Part shown: piece by piece, positions 28,099-36,822 of the stretch
Position numbering within the stretch: the first letter of the stretch is position 1
Layout: the number at the start of each line of letters is the position of its first letter
Source: Aureimonas sp. SK2
Lineage (GTDB): Bacteria; Pseudomonadota; Alphaproteobacteria; Rhizobiales; Rhizobiaceae
Assembly: GCF_029813115.1 (NCBI RefSeq)
Contig: NZ_JAPZDS010000019.1
Location: forward strand, 1-61,871
Reading direction: 5' to 3'
Length of the DNA: 61,871 nucleotides
Made by a program: the position numbers and the translations under genes
Notes under the pieces: generated by a model
What the model was told of the DNA's origin: nothing
Seen by the model: the letters and a program-made list of their open reading frames with translations, nothing else
Database searches by the model: none

Positions 28099-29437
28099 AC
28101 CTTATGACAACTGGGGGCGCACGCCGCCCCCGCCCGGCGGCCGGCGTGCGGTCGTAGCGCCGGAGGCCGACGCCTTTCCCACCCTGCGCACACCGTCGGG
28201 CCTCCTGCCGCGGGGTAACGGCCGATCCTACGGCGACACCTGCCTGAACGATGCGGGCGTCCTGATCGACATGCGCAGCCGCAACCGGATCCTGTCCCTC
28301 GACACGATGGACGGGATCGTCGAGGCCGAGGCCGGCGTCCTGCTGCACGAGCTGACCGAGCGCGTCGCGCCGCACGGCTGGTTCCTGCCGGTCACCCCCG
28401 GCACCCAGTTCGTGACGCTCGGCGGGGCGCTCGCCAACGACGTCCACGGCAAGAACCATCACCGGCGCGGCACTTTCGGCCAATGGGTCGAAGCCTTCAC
28501 GCTGGTGCGATCCGACATCGGCGCGGTCACGTGCTCGCGAGCGCAGAACGCCGACCTCTTCGCCGCCACGATCGGCGGGATGGGGCTGACCGGCATCGTG
28601 ACGCGCGTCCGGCTCCGGCTGATGGCCGTGCCCTCGCTGACGATCCGCGAGACGACGCACCGCCTGTCCTGTCTCGACGACTACTTTGCCCGCGCGGCCG
28701 AGGCCGACGACCGCCACGAATACGCGGTCGCCTGGATCGACCAGCTCGCCAAGGGCGCCTCCTTCGGGCGAGGGCATCTGATCTGCGGCGACCATGCGGG
28801 GTCGGGCGACCGGATGGGACGGGCGCGCCGGCCCCTCTTCACCGTGCCCTTCACCCCGCCGGTCAGCCCCTTGCGCGGCTTCGCGCTCAAGGCGTTCAAC
28901 GAGGCGAACTTCCGCAAGCTGAGGGCGGAGGAGGCAACCCGTTCGGTGCCCTTCGACGGGTTCTTCTACCCGCTCGACCGCGTCGGCGCCTGGAACCGGC
29001 TCTACGGACCGCAGGGCCTGCACCAGCACCAGAGCGTCGTGCCGGAGGAGATGGGGCGGCAGGCGGTGCGCGCGCTGCTCGACTGCGCCGCTTCGCACGG
29101 GCAGGGCTCGTTCCTGACGGTGCTCAAGCGCTTCGGCGACATGCCGAGCCCCGGGCTCCTCAGCTTCCCGCGGCGCGGCTACACGCTGACCCTCGATTTC
29201 CCCAACCGGGGGGCGTCGACCCTGGCGCTGATGGCCGAGCTCGACCGGATCACGGTGGAGGCGGGCGGTGCGGTGAACCCCTACAAGGATTCGCGCATGG
29301 CGCCCGAGGTCTTCGAGGCCTCCTTTCCGCGCTGGCGCAAGCTGGAGGCGATGCGCGACCCCGCCATCCGCTCCGACTTCTGGAGCCGGACCGCCCTGCG
29401 GCTCGACGGGGGCAGACGGCTCGGCGCGGCGGCCTGA
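28091..29437 (+). CDS. DprE1-like FAD oxidoreductase
   Basis: This is a VAO-type flavoprotein (448 aa). The FAD-binding loop RGNGRSYGDTCLND is at about residues 41-54, and the segment ANDVHGKNHHRRGTFG near 118-133 is closely similar to DprE1, the mycobacterial decaprenylphosphoryl-ribose 2'-oxidase. The expected reaction is oxidation of the 2'-hydroxyl of a polyprenyl-phosphoryl ribose to a 2'-keto sugar. It starts inside the end of the HAD-UbiA gene. No classical-SDR DprE2 partner follows, unlike in the standard epimerase pair. Generic FAD-linked oxidase is the fallback call. Confidence 0.87.
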   Translation: MPEPYDNWGRTPPPPGGRRAVVAPEADAFPTLRTPSGLLPRGNGRSYGDTCLNDAGVLIDMRSRNRILSLDTMDGIVEAEAGVLLHELTERVAPHGWFLPVTPGTQFVTLGGALANDVHGKNHHRRGTFGQWVEAFTLVRSDIGAVTCSRAQNADLFAATIGGMGLTGIVTRVRLRLMAVPSLTIRETTHRLSCLDDYFARAAEADDRHEYAVAWIDQLAKGASFGRGHLICGDHAGSGDRMGRARRPLFTVPFTPPVSPLRGFALKAFNEANFRKLRAEEATRSVPFDGFFYPLDRVGAWNRLYGPQGLHQHQSVVPEEMGRQAVRALLDCAASHGQGSFLTVLKRFGDMPSPGLLSFPRRGYTLTLDFPNRGASTLALMAELDRITVEAGGAVNPYKDSRMAPEVFEASFPRWRKLEAMRDPAIRSDFWSRTALRLDGGRRLGAAA

Positions 29438-29571
29438 GGGACGGCCGCAAGGATTGATTGACGCTGGCCCGAGAAAGGCTCTGCCGAAGCCGGAATCCTC
29501 CGGCCTCTTAACCGCATCGCATTCCGGCTCCGCCAAGGATCCGGTCCGAAACCCCAGCCGGGAAGGCAGGC

Positions 29572-30012
29572 ATGAGCCGATACATCCCCTTCATTCTCTT
29601 CACCGTGTTCACCAACGCGGCGGCGCAGATGCTGCTGAAATACGGCATGATGCAGCTGGGGCCGTTGAGCTTCGCCGGCGTCAACCCGCTCATCAAGATC
29701 CTGTCGATCGTCTTCAGCCCCTTCGTCTTCCTCGGGCTCCTGACCTTCGTGGTCTCGATGGCCTCGCACCTCTTTGTCCTGTCGAAGGTCGAGCTGAGCT
29801 ACGCCTATCCGTTCCTGAGCCTCGCCTATGTCGTGGTCGCCTTCGCCGCCTGGTTTCTGTTCGGCGAGGAACTCAACGCGTCCCGCATCGGCGGAATCGC
29901 CCTGATCTGCGTCGGCACGATCCTGATCGCACGGACCGGCTCGAAGGTGGCCGAGGACGCGCCGCTCGCGACCGTCGCCCAGAACCATTCCACTGAAGGA
30001 GCCACCCGATGA
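29572..30012 (+). CDS. EmrE/ArnE-like small four-helix membrane protein
   Basis: This is a 146-residue protein with four hydrophobic helices covering residues 4-118 and a hydrophilic tail. The segments TNAAAQMLLKYGM and LSYAYPFLSLAYVVVAF resemble the DMT/SMR-type small proteins, including ArnE/ArnF, which flip undecaprenyl-phosphoryl aminoarabinose. It starts 134 bp after the DprE1-like gene, and its stop overlaps the SDR gene start by 4 bp. A lipid-linked sugar flippase is the inference from context; a drug or guanidinium exporter is the alternative. Confidence 0.75.
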   Translation: MSRYIPFILFTVFTNAAAQMLLKYGMMQLGPLSFAGVNPLIKILSIVFSPFVFLGLLTFVVSMASHLFVLSKVELSYAYPFLSLAYVVVAFAAWFLFGEELNASRIGGIALICVGTILIARTGSKVAEDAPLATVAQNHSTEGATR

Positions 30013-31022
30013 AGCACGTGATCTTCGGCGGCGACGGATTCGTCGGCCGCCACCTCGCCAAGCGCCTCGTTTCGGACGGCGAGGAGGTCGTGGTGGCCGA
30101 CATCGCCAAGAGCGACCTGTCGCACTATTCCTGCGCCCGCCACATGCATGTCGATGTCACCGATCCGGCGGCCGTCGACGCCGTGCCGATCGAGCCGGGC
30201 GACATGGTCTACAACCTGTCGGCCAAGATGCTCTCGCCCCTGCAGGTGCGGGCGAAGCGCCACGAGTTCTTCTATCCCGTCAACTACGACGGCACGAAGC
30301 ACATCATCGAGGCGATGGACCGCGCCGGCGCCGACCGCCTCGTCCACTTCACCACCGACATGATCTACGGCCACACGGTCACGACGCCGATGACGGAGGA
30401 CCATCCGGTCGCCCCGCTCGGCGAGTACGGCCAGTCCAAGCTCGACACCGAATATCTCGCCGCCGACTGGCGCAAACGCGGCATGCGCATCTCGCTCTTC
30501 CGCCCGCGCCTGATCATCGGGCCGGGGCGGCTCGGCATCCTGGAGAAGCTGTTCAAGCTGATCGACGCGAACCTTCCGGTTCCGATGATCGGATCAGGCC
30601 GCAATCCCTACCAGTTCATCTCCGTGTTCGACTGCGCCGAAGCCGCGCGTCTCGCCTGGAAGGCGGACGTGCCGAACGAGGCCTACAATCTCGGCTCGCT
30701 GAACCCGCCGCCGGTCAGGAAGCTCCTCGGCGACCTCGTGCGCCATGCCGGCTCGAAGTCGATCCTGATCCCGACTCCGGGCTTTGCCGTCAAGCGCACG
30801 CTGGATCTCCTCGACTGGCTGAACAAGCCGCTGATGGACCCCGAGCAGTACCTCATCGCCGACGAGGAATGCGTGCTCGACGTCTCCAAGGGCAAGCGCG
30901 ACCTCGGCTGGGTGCCACAGTACCGCGACGAGGACATGCTGATCGCCGCCTACAGCGAGTACCGCGCGAAGAAGGAGGGCCGTCCGGCTCCCGCCTCCGC
31001 CTATCCCCATCCCGCCGAGTGA
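30009..31022 (+). CDS. Extended-SDR NAD-dependent epimerase/dehydratase
   Basis: This is a 337-residue extended short-chain dehydrogenase with an N-terminal nucleotide-binding motif IFGGDGFVGRHLA and the catalytic YGQSK (Tyr-x3-Lys) near residue 139. HFTTDMIYG supplies the Thr/Ser of the triad. It resembles nucleotide-sugar epimerases and reductases, but the substrate is unknown. A GGAG site precedes the ATG, which overlaps the previous stop by 4 bp. In this cluster it could reduce or epimerise the keto sugar made by the DprE1-like enzyme, although it is not of the DprE2 class. Confidence 0.8.
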   Translation: MKHVIFGGDGFVGRHLAKRLVSDGEEVVVADIAKSDLSHYSCARHMHVDVTDPAAVDAVPIEPGDMVYNLSAKMLSPLQVRAKRHEFFYPVNYDGTKHIIEAMDRAGADRLVHFTTDMIYGHTVTTPMTEDHPVAPLGEYGQSKLDTEYLAADWRKRGMRISLFRPRLIIGPGRLGILEKLFKLIDANLPVPMIGSGRNPYQFISVFDCAEAARLAWKADVPNEAYNLGSLNPPPVRKLLGDLVRHAGSKSILIPTPGFAVKRTLDLLDWLNKPLMDPEQYLIADEECVLDVSKGKRDLGWVPQYRDEDMLIAAYSEYRAKKEGRPAPASAYPHPAE

Positions 31023-31032
31023 GGACCTCTTG

Positions 31033-32487
31033 ATGCTCGATCGTCCGACGACCGCCGCCCCCTCGCTCGACGCCGCCCCGCGGCAGGGGCCGAAGAAGCC
31101 CGACATGCTGACCCTCGACCAGGCCAAGGCCATGGACGTCGGCACCATGGCGGACGTCTTCAAGGAGCACATCAACCCCGGTCAGTTCCATTTCATGAAG
31201 CTGCTCGGCTTTCACAAGGTGAAGGTCGAGCGGGCCGAGGGCATGTTCTACATCGATCAGAACGGCCGGAAGATCCTCGACTTCTTCGGCGGCTTCGGCT
31301 CGCTGGCCTTCGGCCACAATCATCCGCGCATCCTGGAGGCCCGCAAGACCTTCCAGGACGAGAAGCGGCACGAGATCGCGATCGCCTTCCTGTCGCAGTA
31401 TGCCGCGGCGCTGGCCAAGAACGTGGCGGCCTGCTCGCCGGGCGACCTCGACATGGTGTTCCTCGGATCGTCCGGCTCGGAAGCCATGGAGGCCGCCATC
31501 AAGGTGGCCGAGCGCGCCTCCGGCCGCAAGAATTGCAAGATCGTCCATGCCGAGAACTCGTTCCACGGCAAGACCAAGGGCGTCCTGTCGATCACCGACT
31601 CGCCGCTCTACAAGGGCGAGTTCAAGCTGGTCGACAACACCTACCGCGTGCCCTTCGGCGACCTCGCGGCGCTCACCGCCGTGGTGCGCTCCGACCCGGA
31701 TGTCGGCGTCGTGGTGCTGGAGACGGTGCAGGGCGGCGGCGGCATCATCGAGGCGCCGACCGAATACTGGCAGGGCGTTCGCGCCCTGTGCGACCAGCAC
31801 AAGGTGATCTGGGTGGCCGACGAGGTGCAGTGCGGCTACGGGCGCACGGGTCGCTTCTACGCCTTCGAGCACCACGGCGTGGTGCCGGACGTGACGGCGC
31901 TCGCCAAGAGCTTCGGCGGCGGCAAGGCGGCCATGGCCGCCATGATCGCCAAGCGCGACGTCTACATGAAGGCCTACGGCACGCCGAAGACCGCGATGAT
32001 CCACGCCCATGCCACGTTCGGCGGCATCGGCGAGGGCTGCGCCACTTCGATCGAGGCGCTCAACACGCTCTACGACGAGGACCTGATCGGCAATGCCGAG
32101 GTCGTCGGCGCTTATCTCAAGGAGCGCCTGCAGGCGATCAAGCAGAAGTACCCGTCGATCATCAAGGAGGTCCGGGGCAGGGGGCTGATGGTCGGCCTCG
32201 AGTTCCACGACTTCTCGCAGACGCTGCCCTTCGCGCTGCGTCCGGTCGTGGCCCTCCTGGACGACAAGCTCAAGGGCTCGCTGTCCGGCTTCATCGGCGC
32301 CCTTCTCCTGAAGGACTACGACTGCCTCGTGGCTTTCACCGAGTACAACCGCAATGTCATCCGCCTGGAGCCGCCGCTGATCTGCAGCCACGAGAACGTC
32401 GACCAGTTCTGCGACGCGCTGGACGACCTCCTCGGCCGCGGCATCGTGTCGATCGTCAAGGACTTCGTGAAGACGCAGATGGGCTGA
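31033..32487 (+). CDS. Class III PLP-dependent aminotransferase
   Basis: This is a 484-residue fold-type I aminotransferase. Visible motifs are GSSGSEAMEAAIKVA (cofactor phosphate binding), WVADEVQCGYGRTG (Asp contacting the pyridine nitrogen) and VTALAKSFGGGKAAM with the probable PLP lysine in the LAKSFGGG motif. It belongs to the ornithine/acetylornithine-like class. The substrate is not evident: an amino-sugar lipid, or a hopanoid side chain as for HpnO, are candidates. It is last in the five-gene run, 10 bp after the SDR gene, with a strong terminator following. Confidence 0.85.
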   Translation: MLDRPTTAAPSLDAAPRQGPKKPDMLTLDQAKAMDVGTMADVFKEHINPGQFHFMKLLGFHKVKVERAEGMFYIDQNGRKILDFFGGFGSLAFGHNHPRILEARKTFQDEKRHEIAIAFLSQYAAALAKNVAACSPGDLDMVFLGSSGSEAMEAAIKVAERASGRKNCKIVHAENSFHGKTKGVLSITDSPLYKGEFKLVDNTYRVPFGDLAALTAVVRSDPDVGVVVLETVQGGGGIIEAPTEYWQGVRALCDQHKVIWVADEVQCGYGRTGRFYAFEHHGVVPDVTALAKSFGGGKAAMAAMIAKRDVYMKAYGTPKTAMIHAHATFGGIGEGCATSIEALNTLYDEDLIGNAEVVGAYLKERLQAIKQKYPSIIKEVRGRGLMVGLEFHDFSQTLPFALRPVVALLDDKLKGSLSGFIGALLLKDYDCLVAFTEYNRNVIRLEPPLICSHENVDQFCDALDDLLGRGIVSIVKDFVKTQMG

Positions 32488-32512
32488 GCCATCCTCTCCG
32501 GGAATGCGCATG

Positions 32513-32545
32513 AAAAAGGCCGGGTCGCAGGACCCGGCCTTTTTC
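32513..32545. terminator. Bidirectional rho-independent terminator
   Basis: AAAAAGGCCGGGTC pairs perfectly with GACCCGGCCTTTTT around a GCAG loop. It lies between the convergent aminotransferase and GT-C-like genes, and a T-run follows on each strand. Confidence 0.92.
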
Positions 32546-32565
32546 GTTGGTCGCTCCGGCCGGCC

Positions 32566-34311
32566 TCAGCGGTTCGCCAGGTCCGGTCGGATATAGGCGT
32601 CCCAGCAGGGCGACAGCGATACCCGGACATGGTCCTTCATGCCCTCGCGATAGACGTCGTGCAGCATCTCGTTCGCCACGGTGATGGGGCAGAGCGGCAT
32701 CATGATCAGGTCGGTCTGGCGCACGGCTTCCGTGGTGCGGGCACTGGCCGGAGGAACGGCGCGGAACGGATCCGCGCCGATCGCGATGTAGGGCGTGGCC
32801 CTGCGCTCCATCGCGTAGGGGAAGACGTTGGTGAAGTTCAGGCTCATGATCGTCTCGAACCGCACGTTGTGGGCGGCCTCGTAGGCGCGGATCTCGCGCA
32901 CGGCGTCGTTGGTGGAGGTCATCCAGCCGGACTGGAAGTCCAGGTCGGAATAGAGCCAGAAGGTCGGGAGTTCCTTCATGTCGGCCAGCGCCTGGTAGGC
33001 CTCGGGGAAGCGCGAGTAGTGCAGAAGCATCTTGTCGGCGCGTTCGGTCATCTCCGTCCGCTGGCTCACGGTGTCCAGCGCGCGGAGCTCCTCGAGCGGC
33101 ACGTGGTCGTACTTGATCTGCACCACCAGGGCGCGGCTCGTCCGGTGCACCACGTTGACGATCGGCGGCATCGCGACGGCCGCGACGAGCACGAGGATCG
33201 CCGTCGTGGCGCGGGTCGAGTGCAGCGAGGCGTTGCAGGCGATGCGCAGGAGGATCGGCCACAGGAAGATGAAGGCCTGGCTGCCGGTGTTCTGCGTCTC
33301 ACAGAAGATGCCGACGAACAGGGCGACGCCGAGCCAAAGGACGTCCCGGTCGAACAGCGCGGCCCAGCGCGCTCCCTGGAGTGGCTGGCGGACGGCGTTC
33401 GATGCGGCGGCGACCAGCCCCTTGCGATCCACCCAGAGAAGCGCGAGCAGCAAGAGGGCGCCCGTTCCGACGACGCCGAAGTGAAGCGACGACGCCTGGA
33501 TGAAGCGAACGAGGATGATGTTCTCGTTGAGCCGGACGAGGGTGAGGATGTCCTGCACATAGGCGCTGACGACGCCGAAGGCGGCTTCAAGACCCGCCAG
33601 CACCAGCGCGAAAGCCAAAAGAGCCGCAAGCGCCGTCCGGAACTGGACCCGTCCGGCCGCGAAGGCGAAGGCGCAGAGCATGCCGGCGCAGATGAAGCCC
33701 GTGATCTTGGTGAGGAACAGGGCGGCGCAGGTCCAGGCGATCACGAAGAAGAGCATGCGCTGGCGCCGCTCGAAGACGAGCGCGACGGTCAGGACGTAGA
33801 GGATCTGCGTCATGTGCCGGTTGTAGATGCCGAACCCGTCGATCGCCGGGAAGGTCGAGTACTGCTCGACATTCGTCGGCAGAAGCTGGAACACCAGGAA
33901 GGGCAGCAGAAGAGCCAGCGCGAGGCGCCGCGACCGCTTGTCGATCCACGCGAGGACGGGCAGCAGGGCCGTCAAGGTCACCGGCATCAGCATCCACTGC
34001 GCGAGCAGGAGCGGGTGCCCGTCCGGGAACAGCGTCATGGCCGCTGCGTAGAGCCAGTAGCCGAGCGGGCCGACCGGGGTGAAGAAGTCCACCGACGGCA
34101 TCTGCCCGGTCAGGACGCGCCAGCCCCCGTCCACATAGACGAAAAGGTCCCAGTACATCGGACCGACCGGCAGCGTGACGTGGAGCGTCAGGGTGACGGC
34201 GCAGGCAGCCAGCACCATGGCGCCGATGGCATAGGGCGACAGGAGCGCGGAAAAGGGCGAGACGCGCGATGGGCGGTCTGCGCCGACGCTGGCATCGAGG
34301 GGAATGGACAT
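32566..34311 (-). CDS. GT-C-like multispanning membrane glycosyltransferase (putative)
   Basis: This is a 581-residue protein with about ten helices in the first 390 residues and a soluble C-terminal part. The first periplasmic loop contains acidic residues in MYWDLFVYVDGGWRVL and VDFFTPVGPLGY, the arrangement expected in GT-C glycosyltransferases that use polyprenyl-phosphate sugars. No precise family is recognised. It faces the pentose-lipid operon across a shared terminator and could be the enzyme that uses its product. The ATG at 34311 is chosen over a GTG eleven codons upstream; both ribosome sites are weak. Confidence 0.65.
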   Translation of the reverse strand: MSIPLDASVGADRPSRVSPFSALLSPYAIGAMVLAACAVTLTLHVTLPVGPMYWDLFVYVDGGWRVLTGQMPSVDFFTPVGPLGYWLYAAAMTLFPDGHPLLLAQWMLMPVTLTALLPVLAWIDKRSRRLALALLLPFLVFQLLPTNVEQYSTFPAIDGFGIYNRHMTQILYVLTVALVFERRQRMLFFVIAWTCAALFLTKITGFICAGMLCAFAFAAGRVQFRTALAALLAFALVLAGLEAAFGVVSAYVQDILTLVRLNENIILVRFIQASSLHFGVVGTGALLLLALLWVDRKGLVAAASNAVRQPLQGARWAALFDRDVLWLGVALFVGIFCETQNTGSQAFIFLWPILLRIACNASLHSTRATTAILVLVAAVAMPPIVNVVHRTSRALVVQIKYDHVPLEELRALDTVSQRTEMTERADKMLLHYSRFPEAYQALADMKELPTFWLYSDLDFQSGWMTSTNDAVREIRAYEAAHNVRFETIMSLNFTNVFPYAMERRATPYIAIGADPFRAVPPASARTTEAVRQTDLIMMPLCPITVANEMLHDVYREGMKDHVRVSLSPCWDAYIRPDLANR

Positions 34312-34454
34312 CGGCAGCTTTCGGTCGTTGCGCGGCGCCGCCACTCTTCCAAACTATGCTTAAGCTCCCATTACGTTGCGTCCGATTGCCACCTGCGGTC
34401 ACATCCCCACGATCACCACTTGCGCCGGGCCGCAAATCGGCGGACCCTGCCGGG

Positions 34455-35270
34455 ATGCTGAACCTTGTCGCTCTCGCGATCTCGGGATCGCTTCTGATGC
34501 TGGCTCCGACCCGCGCGGCGGCCGAGGAACCGGTCGACGTCGAGCTCGTGATCGCGGTCGACGTGTCCTGGTCCATGGACTACGGCGAGCTGGACATCCA
34601 GCGAAACGGCTATGTCGCCGCCTTTCGAAGTCCCGAACTGCATGAGGCCATCGCGGACGGGGTCCACGGGCGCGTCGCGGTGACCTATGTCGAATGGGCC
34701 GGGGAAATGTCGCAAAGCGTGGTGTTGCCCTGGACGCTGATCGACGGCAAGGAAGCGGCGGAAGCCTTCGCCTATCGCCTGTCGAACGCCGCGCCCGACC
34801 GGCTGCGCCGCACTTCGATTTCCTCGGCGATCGATTTTGCCGCCAATCTTTTCGATGGCAACGGCTTCGAAGGCATGCGCCGGGTGGTCGACGTGTCGGG
34901 AGACGGACCCAACAATCAGGGACGCCCGGTAACGGACGCGCGCGATGCCGCGATCGCCCGGGGCATTACGATCAACGGTCTGCCTCTGATGACGCAGGGC
35001 GACGAGCGACAGGGTGCCTGGGGCTCGATCCGCGACCTCGATCGCTACTACAGCGACTGCGTGATCGGCGGGCCGGGCGCCTTCATGATCCCGGTCAACG
35101 ACTGGGAGCAGTTTCCCGAGGTCGTACGGCGCAAGCTGGTTCTGGAGCTTGCCGGACTATGGCCGTTGCGACAGCCGGAGACGGCCGGCGTCCTGAAGGC
35201 GGCCGCCGATGGCGGCGCCGCCAATTGCCTCATCGGCGAGCGCCAGTGGCAGGAGCGCTGGCAGCAGTAG
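34455..35270 (+). CDS. DUF1194 von Willebrand factor A-domain protein
   Basis: This is a secreted or periplasmic 271-residue protein. A signal peptide (LVALAISGSLLMLAPTRAAA) is followed by a VWA fold with the MIDAS motif DVSWSMD near residues 37-43 and a VDVSGDGPNNQG segment typical of DUF1194. The function of the family is unknown; metal-dependent protein binding is likely. The ATG at 34455 gives a proper signal peptide, whereas the longer frame adds a basic, proline-rich leader. It is divergent from the GT-C-like gene and convergent with the flippase-like gene. Confidence 0.85.
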   Translation: MLNLVALAISGSLLMLAPTRAAAEEPVDVELVIAVDVSWSMDYGELDIQRNGYVAAFRSPELHEAIADGVHGRVAVTYVEWAGEMSQSVVLPWTLIDGKEAAEAFAYRLSNAAPDRLRRTSISSAIDFAANLFDGNGFEGMRRVVDVSGDGPNNQGRPVTDARDAAIARGITINGLPLMTQGDERQGAWGSIRDLDRYYSDCVIGGPGAFMIPVNDWEQFPEVVRRKLVLELAGLWPLRQPETAGVLKAAADGGAANCLIGERQWQERWQQ

Positions 35271-35278
35271 GCGGCTCC

Positions 35279-36232
35279 TCACGATCGTTGAGCGCCGGCG
35301 GCGGCCCGGCGGCGCTGGCGGATGGCGTTCTGCTCGAAGGTCAGCACCATGACGATCGCGATCGCGAACGGTATCAGGAGGTAGAGGATCCGGAAGACCA
35401 GAAGAGCGGCGAGGACGTCGGTTTCGGGCACGTCGGACAGGCCGGTGAGAAAGGTCACTTCGAGCACCCCGAGGCCGCCCGGTGCGTGCGACACGAGCGC
35501 CAGCGAGAACGACACGACGAAGATCGCCAGCACGATCACGAAGCCGGGATTGTTGTCCGGCGGCAGAGCGAAGAAGATGATGCCGGCCGCCGCGACGATC
35601 TCGAGCGGCGCGGCGACGAGCTGCCGAAGCACCACGTCCCGCCTCGGATACTGCAGCAGGAAGCTGCCGATCTTGCGGGGTCTGAACCCCTTGAAGCTCC
35701 CGACGACGTAAAGCCCGATGCCGACAACGATGACGGCGGCGATGCCGAGGGGCACCCACGGATCGACGTCGACATAGCGGCGGATCATCGTCGGGTCGGC
35801 GATCTGCGTCAGCGCCGTGAGCACCAGGATACCAAGCGCGAAGGTGAAGGAGCAGAAGGCGATCAGCAGCGCGATCTCGGACGGCGTCAGTCCACGCGAA
35901 CTGTAGGCACGATAGCGCACCACGGCCCCGGAGAAGACCGACGCGCCGATATTGTGGGACAGAGCATAGGTGGTGAAGGACGTCGCCGCCACGAAGGGCA
36001 GGGAGACCTTGCGGTCGAGGTGCCGCAACGCGAGGCGGTCGTAGTAGGCGAGCACGGCATAGGCCAGGATCGCGCACAGGGTGGAAAGCGCCCACTGACC
36101 CCAGCCGACATTCTGGAAGCTTGTCCAGATATCGTCCAGGGAAAGGCCTCTGACTTCCTTGTAGAGAATCCAACAGGAGAGGACCACGGCCGCAAGTCCC
36201 ACGCAGGGCCAGATGGCGTCCTTCCACTTCAT
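35279..36232 (-). CDS. Flippase-like membrane protein (LPG synthase TM / YbhN family)
   Basis: This is a 317-residue integral membrane protein with about eight helices and a basic tail QRRRAAAGA. It contains the family segments YALSHNIGASVFSGAVVRYR and SHAPGGLGVLEVTFL of the UPF0104/YbhN group, which corresponds to the flippase half of lysyl-phosphatidylglycerol synthases. Members are associated with lipid translocation, but substrates are rarely known. There is no catalytic synthase domain. It ends 8 bp from the convergent VWA gene. A link to the nearby lipid-linked sugar cluster is possible. Confidence 0.8.
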   Translation of the reverse strand: MKWKDAIWPCVGLAAVVLSCWILYKEVRGLSLDDIWTSFQNVGWGQWALSTLCAILAYAVLAYYDRLALRHLDRKVSLPFVAATSFTTYALSHNIGASVFSGAVVRYRAYSSRGLTPSEIALLIAFCSFTFALGILVLTALTQIADPTMIRRYVDVDPWVPLGIAAVIVVGIGLYVVGSFKGFRPRKIGSFLLQYPRRDVVLRQLVAAPLEIVAAAGIIFFALPPDNNPGFVIVLAIFVVSFSLALVSHAPGGLGVLEVTFLTGLSDVPETDVLAALLVFRILYLLIPFAIAIVMVLTFEQNAIRQRRRAAAGAQRS

Positions 36233-36478
36233 GCCCGTTCCTTCCCTTGCCGAGGCGTCCGCGCCAGCCGAGGCGTCCGCCTCGCCCGGACGCAGACATA
36301 AGCGCTAGACCCGTCGGAGGAAAGCGACCCGCCTTCAACTGTCGGACAAATCGCGCGCGAGCTATCGTTACGGTTTAGCCGCTGCGCCCGCTGCCCGGAG
36401 GAAATGTGGCGGGAGCGTGGAACCGGCGGGCGTATTCGCCGTTCCCTTGCCGCAATCGGGACCCTGAGGAGTTTGGTC

Positions 36479-36625
36479 ATGATCCGTCGCATTTCCGTCG
36501 TCGCCGCTACGCTTGCCGCCGTCATGGTCGTGTCGGGCTGCGCCAATACCGTGCGGGGCGTCGGGCGCGACGTCGGCAACACGGTCGATGCCACGGGCGC
36601 CGCAGTTCGCGACGTCGCTCGCTGA
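36479..36625 (+). CDS. Small entericidin-like lipoprotein
   Basis: This is a 48-residue lipoprotein precursor. It has a basic MIRR start, a hydrophobic core, and the lipobox VVSGC giving Cys near residue 20. The short mature part NTVRGVGRDVGNTVDATG resembles the EcnA/EcnB entericidin repeats. A GAGGAG-like site lies seven bases before the ATG. A strong terminator follows about 30 bp after the stop, so it is a single-gene unit. It is probably an abundant small envelope protein; toxin-antitoxin activity should not be assumed. Confidence 0.82.
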   Translation: MIRRISVVAATLAAVMVVSGCANTVRGVGRDVGNTVDATGAAVRDVAR

Positions 36626-36655
36626 TCTCGCGAAGGGCGGGTCACCGAAGCAGCG

Positions 36656-36680
36656 AAAGGCCGGCTTGCCGGCCTTTTTT
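36656..36680 (+). terminator. Rho-independent terminator of the small lipoprotein gene
   Basis: AAAGGCCGGC, TT, GCCGGCCTTTTTT forms a near-perfect hairpin with a six-base T-run on the plus strand, just after the lipoprotein gene. Confidence 0.92.
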
Positions 36681-36822
36681 CATTGTCTGTGGGTTTGCAC
36701 TGTCGGCGTTAGGTGATTGGTAAGCATACCGGAGCGATGATGTCCGTGCCGCTCCGCCGGCGCGCTTCGGATCAGGTCTTGCGTACCGAAGCAGGCGGGG
36801 AGGGCAGGCCGCCGCCGCGCCC

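Noticed and set aside
31033-32487. Calling the aminotransferase HpnO of hopanoid synthesis
   Set aside because: The family class fits, but no squalene-hopene cyclase or other hpn gene is present and the neighbours are DprE1/UbiA-like, so I left the substrate open.
36479-36625. Entericidin toxin-antitoxin system
   Set aside because: Only one short lipoprotein is present, with its own terminator and no partner gene, so no toxin-antitoxin claim is justified.
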